Assembly (NCBI GenBank): GCA_009746045.1
Contig: RPFO01000264.1
Span: 434,001-498,000, forward strand
From: Mesostigma viride
Taxonomy: Eukaryota > Streptophyta > Mesostigmatophyceae > Mesostigmatales > Mesostigmataceae
DNA length: 64,000 nt
Direction of reading: 5' to 3'
Shown: positions 48,571-59,157 of the stretch, piece by piece
Layout: every line of letters begins with the position of its first letter
Numbering within the stretch: position 1 is the first letter of the stretch
Made by a program: the position numbers and the translations under genes
The notes under the pieces: generated by a model
The model's database searches: none
Told to the model about the DNA's origin: nothing
Seen by the model: the letters and a program-made list of their open reading frames with translations, nothing else

Positions 48571-49735
48571 AGAGAAGGAGGGCTCTCAGCCGAGGACAAG
48601 GAACTGTCCCTCGTGCCTGATAACCACCTTATTGCCTCCCCTGCTATAGAATAATGCTTTCAAAAACACACTTTGCACAGTCTGATGATGAAGCCGCACA
48701 TGCGGAATTTATTGAGAAAGTTAATACAATTACAACACGTTGATAGTCTCAATATCGATGCACTCCATGCTCACGAGCTCGCAGTTAGGCAGCGCTCCAT
48801 GACATGCTACCGGCCTTGCTCCCAAGGAAAGGGAGAAACACGAAGGCCACTAACGAGAGACTCGAAGAGACTACACGCTACGTGAGAGTTCTCTTCGACT
48901 ATGAACCAAACCATTCGTCATGCCACACGCATGACACACGCCACACTTGTCAGTCCAGCCAGGAATGCCAACACTATCTTGCTGCCTGAACCATGCAAAC
49001 AGAAACCGCATTCCAGTTGCCGTCCTGGCTTACTACCACACATGCCAACAAAAACAGGAAGGCATCCCGACAAATCTAAATTGCTACCCTGTTGCCGATC
49101 TCATCTCCTAGAGGCTCCGGCATTTCTGTCCCTGGGAATGTCCGGCATTTAGTCACGACCACCAAGGTCGAAGCATAATATCCTTCAAACAATCTGCACG
49201 CTCACACCTTGCGTGTGAGTGGCCCAGCAAACATTGCTTCTAATTTTTCCTTTCTAGACGAAATCCCTTTGTAGGGCTGCCAGCGATTTCGCATTCATTC
49301 CAGCGATCTGGCTCCGCACCGCAAATTGTCCTTTTCCATTTTCTGTCCAGTCCTCATAACGTTGACCCGCTATTCTACACCACAAAGACACCTGGCCCGT
49401 CAATAGCCTCGGCGCTGTTGAAGTCCAGCAGTCCAGCTCCAGCTCCAGCTCCAGCTCCAGCTCCAGCTGTCCACTAACTCGCGTATGATCAATCCTCTCG
49501 ACGCTGCGCACTTGTGCTGCCGTCCGCTCAAGTACGTTGACCAGTGCTGCGCGCCCAGCCGTGCCTGGCCCGGCGCACGCGCACGTGCACTTTCGTCCGC
49601 TCTTATGCTGCAAGTGCTAGTGTCCCCCCCCGGTCACTAGCCTTTGTCGAAAATGCGCAGAAAACAAATTCCTTGCGCACGTCACCGGTCTTGTGCATAG
49701 TGGGCGCCCGGATGACATAGCTCGCGTCCGTGACA
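48571..49735 (-). repeat. gypsy-D 5' LTR (right)
   Basis: About 1,165 bp matching 36495-37661, with indels such as 4 bp near 48853, 4 bp near 49490 and CCAGCT copy number 6 versus 7. It ends GTGACA and is followed by the duplication GCCA. Confidence 0.85.
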
Positions 49736-49823
49736 GCCATAGTTAACCAATAATCACCTTGCTTACTCGCCTCTTATTGCAACTGTTTGTTCTATGCTTG
49801 TTGCTTGCAGCTCGTCAATGCAG

Positions 49824-51479
49824 CGCTGGACTTCACAACGTGGCTTCGAGGCTGCATGGACCCAGATCTTGGGCGTTGGGTCAAGTCTGCTGACGTGGTT
49901 ATGGACGCGTCAACCAACCAACCTGTGGTGGAGCATCGGCCGGTCAGCAAGATATTTGATATCGAGCTATTCGGCCATCACGATGAAGGTGCAGGGGCGG
50001 ACGTTGGTGATGACTGCTTTTTGCGCTACCGACTTGCCACGGCAGAGGCGTTAGCTGATGTGCCCGCCAACTGTTGGAGGCCTCTTGGGCCGAACGAGGA
50101 GCCATGCGACATGGTTACTGTCTCTTCGAAGCGTGTGAGTGATGGCAAAGAGCTCCGCGGCGTGCTAGTCATGGAGGCGACCAAGGCGCCCAAGGGCAGC
50201 CCAGGTGTTGCCGCGTTTGCGGATTGGGATGGCGATCGCGCAATCCGCCGTCATTGCTCTAAACTCAACCGAGTGTTTCCAGACATCATGACGGATGCAA
50301 AGCAAGCAGAGCCCAACGAGGAGATCCGCGGCTTCCCCGCTGAGCCGGAGCAAGTGGAAGAATAAGCGTCGGTGTTTGACCGCATGATCCAAGCTCTGAC
50401 GGAGTGCAGGGAGCAGCAAAAACACAAGCCCCTCCCTTTTTGCCTCCACAGTGCAGGGGATCAGGCGGTGATGCGGGCTGCCCGTGCTTTGGAAGCGCCG
50501 CTGCACCCAATTATCAGCCATGCAGGCAACCGCCGGCACGAGGTGCAAACTGCCATTCACCGGGCGCGACGCGAGGCTGAGCGCCTGCCGGCCGCATCTG
50601 CGACGCCTGCCACGCTTGCCTCCAATCCTCCTACTGGAGTTGCCTCCAATTCCCCTGCGGATGCCACCGGTGGTGCACGGACCATTGCGACTGCGGATCA
50701 TATTTTTTCCGTAAATCCCGGCATTATCTCCCGCGGAGACTTTCTCATCATCAAGAGACCTGCGGTGACGTGCGGGGAAGGCATGCCCTGGCCAGAGGAG
50801 CTCTTGGTGAAGGTCATGGATGCGTCTACTGTTCGTTCACGCGGGACTCTGACTGTTTCCGTGTTTTACTCACCCTCCTGGGAAGGGCAGTTTAACAAGC
50901 TCTCGCTCGCAGGCGGTGGGCCGGGCCTGACGGTGTCGCATCGGAAATCATCGTTCAACACTGGACAGTTGGTGCATCAGGGCAGGCTGTCCACACTCCG
51001 TCGCTGACAGCAGCACGTAAGCTATCTCGTGCAACCCTCCAGGCCTTAGATGACCATCCACACGTGCACTTTGCTGGTTTTCAAACACAGCAAGCTGCTG
51101 CAGCGACGTCAAAAGCTGCATGTGCGGCACACTTTGTTGAGCACGGGCTGCACGCGCTGAAAGGGAGAAGGCTGTGCGCCTTGTGGGGTGCTGCCAAGAC
51201 CCGTTTTCACGGGTGGGTCACAGAAGTACATGAGAATGGCGGGGCTTTGAAGATCGAGACGGTTTGGTCCGACGGCAAGGGAGCGACGTACACCACGTTG
51301 GAGGAAGTCTTAAAGTTCATCTGCGGGTGCCCTCATGCGGCTAATGCCTTTGGCCGCGAAAAGTTTTTTAGGATGGTGCCGCGGCCGACGCTGAGACGGG
51401 GGCGGAAGAGCCCCAACTTTCTTTTGTTTGTGAGAGTAGCGAGAGTAGCGATGATGATGAGGAGGAAGCATGGGAATGA
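49824..51479 (+). pseudogene. DUF7869-type gene, 3' part with Tudor-like segment
   Basis: It continues the central part in frame after the intron (A-L-D-F-T-T-W-L), with a conserved ~180-residue stretch, an in-frame TAA at 50363-50365, and more sense sequence in the same frame to about 50960 (D-H-I-F-S-V-N-P, G-D-F-L-I-I-K). The frame then changes near 50950-50970; sensible coding runs through V-H-F-A-G-F-Q to a Tudor/SH3-like segment (G-R-R-L-C-A-L-W, F-H-G-W-V-T-E-V, V-W-S-D-G, ~51150-51320). A last change at a possible acceptor TTTTTTAG (51363-51370) gives an acidic tail (S-S-D-D-D-E-E-E) ending in TGA at 51477-51479. Some of the frame changes may be small introns. Confidence 0.6.
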
Positions 51480-51766
51480 TGGGGAATGTGTGAAAGCTTC
51501 GATAGGAGTAAAGGCGTCTCTTTGTCCTGTCAAGCATGCTAGTCTTGTTGCAAGAATGAAGCCCAACATGCCAACTGTCCATGCATGGTCATGTTGCATA
51601 ATGGTGGGCATAAGATACATGTGTTTGCTAGTGGCCATGTTTTACACGGAAATGGATTTACGTTCAGTATGTGATTCAATGACATGTGATTATTTTGGTT
51701 GATGCATGCAATATACCCCATGATAACCAATGCACGTGCAAAGATGTGTGTTTATATGCAATTTGA
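51480..51766. other. 3' flank of the DUF7869-type gene
   Basis: About 290 bp without a supported gene. TGCATG-containing motifs are frequent; no clear AATAAA. Confidence 0.4.
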
Positions 51767-51818
51767 GGTGCAACGGTGCAACGGTGCAACGGTGCAACGG
51801 TGCAACGGTGCAACGGTG
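51767..51818. repeat. (GGTGCAAC)x6 array, second copy
   Basis: Six copies of the same 8-mer as at 527-574, same orientation, followed by GGTGTC. The two arrays lie on the two sides of the interrupted gene. Confidence 0.9.
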
Positions 51819-51881
51819 TCATGAGCATCTAGGTAACCCTTGCATGACCCATCCACCTACATAAAACCCATGGATAACAAA

Positions 51882-52563
51882 AAACAATGAGTAGAGCCCC
51901 TGCCAAAGGCAGGTTTAAGTAGTCATCTCGTCTCCCTCGCATGCAGGAGCAAGAGCCCCCCAAGGGTGGGATGGGTGGGAAGAAACAATTACGGGTCACA
52001 ACCCGCCGACCATGCTTATCAAGCCTACCGTCAAAATGGAAAACGGCAAAACCAGAAATATCCTAACGCTGACAATTTAATAATTCAGCCAGCCAGCTCA
52101 TCTGTCACACGTCTGAGCTGTCAGGCCATGTGTACTCTTCGAATGCAACCCTGAACACACTACCCAACCAAGCAGCACACCAATCAATTGGTGAGTGCTG
52201 GTTACATCAGATTTTATTACAGCTTTTTGACGCAACTTCCGTCAGCATTCCACGCATGGCCGGCCGTTCAAACAAACGGCGTTTGACTTACAAAAGGCAA
52301 AGCTAGTTGCCAGTAGGATTCCCCGGTAAACAACAAGTCGTCCCCATTCGTCTAACAAGCCTCTCTGCATGTACAGCCACAAGGTTGTGGCGGCCCTTTC
52401 TTTCCCGCATTCTGTTTAATAAACTATTTTCAGAGAAATCCGATTATGACACTTGAGCTCCCAAGAAAACCAGCATTTGATTGAAAACAATGAGTAGAGC
52501 CCCTGCCAAAGGCAGGTTTAAGTAGTCATCTCGTCTCCCTCGCATGCAGGAGCAAGAGCCCCC
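51882..52563. repeat. ~78-bp direct repeats flanking ~525 bp
   Basis: AAACAATGAGTAGAGCCCCT and following bases to GAGCCCCCC occur at about 51884-51960 and 52487-52562. The sequence between has no gene; it includes a 27-bp stretch shared in reverse with the copia-C 3' region (52444-52471). It could be a small insertion or a local duplication. Confidence 0.7.
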
Positions 52564-53444
52564 CGATCCACCCCAGTCCCTGGCGCCATTGCCCTCCTCC
52601 CCCGCACTGTCGCCGTTCAGGAAACAAAACTTGATAGGATCACTGTTGCCCCGATAACAGTGAACAAAGAAAAGAAGAAGAATCCCCCCCCTCTTCCAGG
52701 CAGCCTCGAGGGTAGCCGCTTCCATAAAAAGACCACAAAGTGGGGCGTGTCGCAACATCTCCTTCATGGCGACTCAGCCCGCACAAGGCTATAATAACCC
52801 CCTAAGGGGCCCGACGATAAAAGGTTAGCAAATCCGCGGAGCCGCCTCAGCAAAATATTATTCCAGATAAAAGTTAACGTAAAGGATTTACGTTAGATGG
52901 ATAGAGATTGTTACGCTCTTTCCAACGGCACCTTGAACGCCTCATTTGGTTAAGGAACGTAAAAGTTATGACGTTTCCTAGGCTGTGCCGACAGTACCCG
53001 GCGCGCCACTGTGGGCGCGTACGGACACAGGATGTACAAGTGTCACTTTGATAGTCCGCAGGACGTTGACAGGACTTGTACAGGACTTGATGGTCAATTG
53101 ATAGGTAGGCGCACTGTAGCGCGCCAGGACCTATGAGACAATTGATGCTGAGTAGTGTACGGATAGGTCCACAGGACTAGCCGTATGGACAATTGATAGA
53201 TCTGCGCGCCAAAGGCGTGCCAGAGTCTGTGTAATCAATTGATTGACAGTTCAGCTGTGACAGTGCAGCTGAATACTTGGACGCGTCCCTAGCAAGCTAT
53301 ATGTGTGACTTGGTCGCACCGGGACGCTAGTTCTTGCGTGCACGTTCTCTGGGCACTGCGACCCTGTCGCCTGTGCTGCGTGCAGTCTTGGAAGTGACGT
53401 GACTTACGTCTGTGTTTCCTTGTTAATATAAAGGCAGCGCCCCT
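52564..53444. other. Noncoding region ending in an LTR-like promoter segment
   Basis: No gene is supported. From about 53090 there are imperfect repeats around CAATTGAT (53095, 53141, 53189, 53235). At 53426-53433 AATATAAAGG resembles a TATA box. The sequence is cut at about 53441-53444, where the indel-rich copy starts, so it may be a truncated LTR of yet another element. Confidence 0.4.
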
Positions 53445-54786
53445 ATTTGAAAAGATGTGTGGTCATGTCGTGGGAATTTTTTTTTCCCTATTGAATCCTC
53501 TTTTTGACTTTTTGGCTCTTCCTTTTTTTCGAGCTAAAAAGTGGGGGGAATATAGTGGATCACACACAAGAGTACTCTATTGCTATGGATATGCCTTCCA
53601 AGTGATAGGCTAGGATATAATGGCACGCAAACGCGACAGCTGTCACGTCCGTGATCATTTACGTCCGTGCACTCAAGAAGTTACGCGGTTGCCGTAATCG
53701 GAATCGTTACCTGACGTTTGGTTGGTTCCGATTCAGTAGGCAGCAGGCTTTGTTCCTTGGGGGCCGTGTGGGAGCGCCGCGCCGGAAAGGCCTGAATTTT
53801 CTAGAGTGACAGTCTTAGGTGACCTGACTTAGGTTCAGGCGCAAAGACTTTGGGGGCAAAGCCTTGGGTGGCTTGCGCAATATTCCGGGTGCGTGACATT
53901 TGGCGTTATGAAATCTTTTGTATTGTCCAGACGGAATGATGTTCAGTCATCTGACAAAGCTAGATACGCAGATCGTAGTGTGCGGTGTGCTGGCTCGCAA
54001 CGTGGTTTGTCGAACAGACTTGCTCTGTGCATTTTGCTGGCAGTCTAACTGCACGTCAGGCGGCTTGCTGGCAAAATGCGACAGCGCATGGATGCCGGGA
54101 TTTGGGAGGTATTTAGGAGCAGCGCAGCGGCCATGGTGGTCCGTTGTTCGCTCGTTTCTCTCCCTCACAACTAGTTTGTTGTCTTCATGGGGTTAAACTT
54201 CTCGAACAGCCCGGAGCAGCCCCCGTGAGTGGTTGCATGTCGTTGCCATGACGATGGTTGATAAGATTGACATGGTTGATCCGTTGGGATGTGTTGGCAA
54301 TTGTGGACGAGAAACGTTCTGCTGACCCGGAACAGTCCCGGGAAAGGGCCGGTTCGTCGTTGGCCAGTGTGCCAGTAACTGGGACATGAGCGCAGAGTCA
54401 CACAGTTGATATAGATTAGACGTATGTAAAACCTGTTGCGCCACAGTGGCGTCATGGTCGGTCTGTGGTGATTTCGATGGGTCTCAAAGGATATGTAGTT
54501 ACTCTTACATTGCGGCAGCACAACTCGGCATTCATTGTAATTTGTCAAATGTTTATGGAATGAATGGTTTGGGATTGCTTTCATCATAAAGCATTATTGC
54601 ATCTTCCAATAATATAAATATCGGCTGGCTGCGCTGCCTGTCATGAAGGTGGTGGTGCGTCAAGACCACACCTATCATTTCCAACTTATTTAATAGTTGG
54701 GATCACACACAAGAGTACTCTATTGCTTGGAATATGCCTTCCAAGTGATAGGCTAGGATATAATGGCACGCAAACGCGACAAGCTT

Positions 54787-55299
54787 GATCGAAAGGGCAG
54801 GCGCCTGGCGCAGCGTATACTCGCCCCGTGGCTGACCATCCGCCTCACCAAGCAAATCGTGCTGGGTTAGCGAACCCAGCCAAAACCCCCGGTTCCATCG
54901 GAGCCCTTCCCGCCGCATTACCTGAGGTTGGCGGCTGGTCCCGCTCCCTCGGCTCCCGGGCAACACCACTATGGGCCGCGGCATCATTGCCTGCCACGTC
55001 CCATGGTGTGGACTGCAGATGACGACCCTCTACGGCCACCGATCTGTCGGTCACTTCCCGCATCTGCAGCGCCAGTTGCGCTGCAACTGTAGCGACTGTT
55101 GCTGCATCTGCGCTTGCATCTGCGCGAACAGCGCCACCATAGACTCAGCGGCGCTTCTTGGTCGCAGACTCTCACCCACTGCGGGTACGCGGGAGGAATC
55201 CCGCCATTCGACCCCGGAGCGGGCGTGTCGGCAATCTGCTCTATTTGCATCCGCCATGGCTCGAGTCTGCGCTCGCGTCAGTGGCATGCACCAGCTGAC
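54787..55299 (-). pseudogene. Copy of gypsy-D Gag N-terminus, frames broken by indels
   Basis: It corresponds to 47777-48272, but the frame breaks several times within 500 bp. The R-A-Q-T-R-A-M-A-D-A-N start and the Q-M-Q-A-Q-M-Q-Q-Q helix remain readable in pieces. Confidence 0.7.
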
Positions 55300-56853
55300 C
55301 GATGGGCAAAACAAGAACCAACAACCTAGTTTTCGCTGAGAAGAAGCACAACCAAAGGCTTATAACAGGCGTCAAGGATACCGACTCGACTAGCCTGCCA
55401 GAAAAAGACAAGAGCCAGCAAATTCTGGCTAGTTCTTATTTCTTAAAATCTGTCTCAAGACACTTCCTTTACAAAACTGTCAGCCAGGCCGTTCCCTGTA
55501 CTGCTGATGGTTGTAAACACTAAAGCCAACGTCTTGGCTTCGAACAGAAGGAAGCAGACTACCGGTAGTCTCTTCAAGGTAAAGAGAAGGAGGGCTCTCA
55601 GCCGAGGACAAGGAACTGTCCCTCGTGCCTGATAACCACCTTGATTGCCTCCCCTGCTATAGAATAATGCTTTCAAAACACCACTTTGCACAGTCTGATG
55701 ATGAAGCCGCACATCGGAAATTTATTGAGAAAGTTAATACAATTACAACACGTTGAATAGTCTCAATATCGATGCACTCCATGCTCACGAGCTCCGCAGT
55801 TTAGGCAGCGCTCCATGACATGCTACCGGCCTTGCCTCCAGAAAGGGAGAAACACGAAGAGCCACTAACGAGAAGACTCGAAGAGACTACACGCTACGTG
55901 AGAGCTTCTCTTCGACTATGAACCAAACCATTCGTCATGCCACACGCATGACACACGCCACACTTGTCAAGTCCAGCCAGGAATGCCAACACTATCTTGC
56001 TGCCGTGAACCATGCAAACAGAAACCCGCAATTCCAGTTGCCGTCCTGGCTTACTACACACATGCCAACAAAAACAGGAAGGCATCCCGACAAATCTAAA
56101 ATTGCTACCCTAGTTGCCGATCTCATCTCCTAGAGGCTCCGGCATTCTGTCCCTGGGAATGTCCGGCATTTAGTCACGACCACCAAGGTCCGACAGCATA
56201 ATATCCTTCAAACAATCTGCACGCTCACGACACCTTGCGTGTGAGTGGCCCAGCAAACATTGCTTCTAATTTTTCCTTTCTAGACGAAATCCCTTTGTAG
56301 GGCTGCCAGCCATTCGCATTCATTCCAGCGCATCTGGCTCCGCACCGCAAAATTGTCCTTTCCCATTTTCTGTCCAGTCCTCATAAACGTTGACCCGCTA
56401 TTCTACACCACAAAGACACCTGGCCCGTCAAATAGCCTCGGCGCTGTGAACGTCCGAGCAGTCCAGCTCCAGCTCCAGCCTCCAGCTCCAGCTCCAGCTG
56501 TCCACTAAAATCGCGTATGATCAATCCTCTCGACGCTGTCGCACTTGTGCTGCCGTCCGCTCAAGTACGTTGACCAGTGCTGCGCGCCCAGCCGTGCCTG
56601 GCCCGGCGCACGGCGCACGTGCACTTTCCGTCCGCTCTTATGCTGCAAAGTGCTAGTGTCTCCCCGGTCACTAGCCTTTGTCGAAAATTGCGCAGAAAAC
56701 AAATTCCTTCGCACGTCACCGGTCTGTGCATAGTGGGCGCCGGATGACATAGCTCGCGTCCGTGACAGCCATAGTTAACCAATAATCACCTGCTACTCGC
56801 CTCTTATTGCAACTGTTGTTCTATGCTTGTTTGCTTGCAGCTCGTCAATGCAG

Positions 56854-57965
56854 CGCTGGACTTCACAACGTGGCTTCGAGGCTGCAAATGGACCCAGATC
56901 TTGCGGCGTTGGGTCAAGTCTGCTGACGGGGTTATGGACGCGTCAACAACCAACCTGTGGTGGAGCATCGGCCGTCAGCAAGATATTTGATATCGAGCTA
57001 TTCGGCCATCACGATGAAGGTGCAGGGGCGGAACGTTGGTGATGACTGCTTTTTGCGCTAGCGACTTGCCACGGCAGAGGCGTTAGCTGATGTGCCCGCC
57101 AACTGTTGGAGGCCTCTTGGCCGAACGAGGAGCCATGCACATGGTTACTGTCTCTTCGAAGCGTGTGAGTGATGGCAAAGAGCTCGCGGCGTGCTAGTCA
57201 TGGAGGCGACCAAGGCGCCAAGGGCAGCCCAGGTGTTGCGCGTTGCGGATTGGGATGGCGATCGCGCAATCCGCCGTCATTGCTCTAAACCCAAACCGAT
57301 GTTTCCAGACATCATGACGGATGCAAAGCAAGCAGAGCCCAACGAGGAGATCCGCGGCTTCCCCGCTGAGCCGGAGCAAGATGGAAGAATAAGCAGTCGG
57401 TGTTTGAACCGCATGATCCAAGCTCTGACGGAGTGGCAGGGAGCAGCAAAACACAAGCCCCTCCTTTTTGCCTCCACAGTGCAGGGGATCAGGCGGTGAT
57501 GCGGGCTGCCCGTGCTTTGGAAGCGCCGCTGCACCCAATTATCAGCCATGCAGCAACCGCGCGCACGAGGTGCAAACTGCCATTCACCCGGGCGCGACGC
57601 GAGGCTGAGCGCCTGCCGGCCGCATCTGCGACGCCTGCCACGCTTGCCTCCAATCCTCCTTACTGGAGTTGCCTCCAATTCCCCTGCGATGCCACCGGTG
57701 GTGCACGGACCATTGCGACTGCGGATCATATTTTTTCCGTAAATTCCCGGCATTATCTCCCGCGGAGACTTTCTCATCATCAAGAGAACCTGGGGACGTG
57801 CGGGGAAGGCATGCCCTGGCCAGAGGAGCTCTTGGTGAAGGTCATGGATGCGTCTACTGTTCGTCACGCGGGACTCTGACTGTTTCCCCGTGTTTTACTC
57901 CACCTCCTGTGGAAGGGCAGTTAACAAGCCTCCCGTCGCAGGCGGTGGGCCGGGCCTGACGTGTC
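56854..57965 (+). pseudogene. Copy of the DUF7869-type gene 3' exon, broken
   Basis: It matches 49824-50944 with many 1-bp indels that fragment the frame. It stops abruptly at 57965, where the sequence switches to gypsy-D gag on the opposite strand, so the Tudor-like end is missing. Confidence 0.7.
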
Positions 57966-57969
57966 GCAC

Positions 57970-59157
57970 TGTCTGTGAGGACGTGCCCCCCCAGCTCGCG
58001 TCGGCGGAGCGGCAGCGTCCTTGTTGCTGCCAGCGGCGTTACCCTGGGTTGCATCATGCGATGAGGCGTTGCGAGACCCCCCTTGGTTCCTGCTAGCACC
58101 GTGGCCGCCTTGCGGCGCGCTTGTCTTGTGGCAGACGACTCACCCGACTTGGCCTTGGTCAGCGCGTCGACCTTGGCCTGCAGCTCGGCCACCACCGTGC
58201 TTACCGAGATCCGGCCTTGCGCGTGTCGTCGCATCATGGCCCTGACCTCAATGCACAGTGACGCAATCGCCACGGCTGGCAGTTGGGCGGCGTGGGCAGC
58301 TCCATCTCCTTGGAGCCTAGCGCTTGCAGCCATTTCTGACACGCCAGCTTTTCGGACAGTCCTCCACTTCGCCGGCGAACTCCATGAGGCGCTCGTAAGA
58401 TTGCTCCGGGGTTTCACCCTCGGCTATCTTGAAACTGCGCCACTCACGCTCTGCCTTGATGGTCTCCACCGGGTATTCCTGGCGAAGGAGGCCCCACAGT
58501 TCCTCGGCAGGGTCGACACCATACATGATGTTGTCATAGTCGGGCTGGCCACGCCCGTCGAAGCCGAACCACACGTCCGTGTGACGCGTGTACAGCGAGA
58601 CCTCTCTCCACTGCTCCACCAGCCTAGCCACTCGCCTCAGCGTAAGGCCGTGAAAGAAGAAATGCATGTTGTTCATCACAAACTCATGCATTACAGCGCC
58701 TTGCGTAGTCATGTATTGCAGATCAATCCATGACTTGTACGCGTTGTAGGCCTGCGCCAGCGTGGCCAGATTGCCGGTTGGGAGCTTCTCCGCGCATGTC
58801 CACCCGTGGTAGGGTGGCATCTTCGCGCCTTCCGGTATGAGGCGCACCCTTTGCGGGTACTGCACCCCATCGGCATCCTCCGGCGGTCGCTGAGCTGCGC
58901 GTCCCTGCGCCAGCGTGCTTGGGCGTGCTGCCTCCCGTACTCGGAAAGCCAGCGGCGTGGTTATGTCCTCCATGGGCGGAATGCGCCCGATTGGCACACT
59001 TGACCACCGTGCAGTCGACCCGCCGTCAGCGCCCCACCGCCTCGCCCAAACGGAATTGAGACCCCGCCTGGCAGCATGCGTCCTGGTGCACCCCTGCGTG
59101 GGTCCATCGCGCGCGCCAGCCCTGCCCCGTTCTCCTCGTGCAATCCGTCTCGCGCTT
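57970..59157 (-). pseudogene. Duplicate gypsy-D gag fragment (zinc-knuckle side truncated)
   Basis: It corresponds to 43993-45187, so the protease, methyltransferase and all of pol are missing. The frame is open from about 58997 to 58360 and is disturbed near 58270, 58360 and 58790-58820 relative to the first copy. Confidence 0.75.

Larger units (their letters stand above)
36353..49735 (-). mobile_element. gypsy-D: Ty3/gypsy element with DNA methyltransferase and PHD finger
   Basis: 13,383 bp with target duplication GCCA at 36349-36352 and 49736-49739. The termini are TGTCACGG and CGCGACA read on the minus strand. The long terminal repeats share about 1,165 bp. Genes on the minus strand: gag (48272 onward, interrupted by a tandem LTR pair at 45188-47772), protease, C5 DNA methyltransferase, RT, RNase H, integrase, PHD finger. 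The native size is about 10.8 kb. Several frame changes exist (DNMT, integrase). Its integrase family probably makes 4-bp duplications, unlike the 5-bp ones of gypsy-A and the copias. Confidence 0.9.
36156..49823 (+). other. Intron of the DUF7869-type gene containing gypsy-D
   Basis: Donor AAG|GTTGGT at 36155/36156. Acceptor AATGCAG|CGCTGG at 49823/49824 keeps the frame (phase 1); an alternative acceptor TTGCTTGCAG at 49810 would not. The intron is natively about 280 bp (36156-36352 plus 49740-49823), and the rest is gypsy-D. It contains AT-rich sequence with a TATATATTTATATGG run near 36280. As gypsy-D sits in an intron in antisense orientation, by itself it need not destroy the gene. Confidence 0.55.
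53445..57965. repeat. Indel-rich copy of about 46438-50944
   Basis: In order: the end of LTR-like unit 1 (to 53638), GC, unit 2 (53641-~54783), gypsy-D gag N-terminus (minus, ~54787-55299), leader, gypsy-D right LTR (~55580-56767) and the 3' exon of the DUF7869-type gene. Compared with the first copy, small insertions and deletions of 1-2 bases occur every few tens of bases, mainly in or next to short runs (e.g. 53701-53715, 53760-53772, 54000-54020). Substitutions are few. Genuine decay usually gives more substitutions than indels, so this stretch looks like unpolished long-read sequence. Confidence 0.85.
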
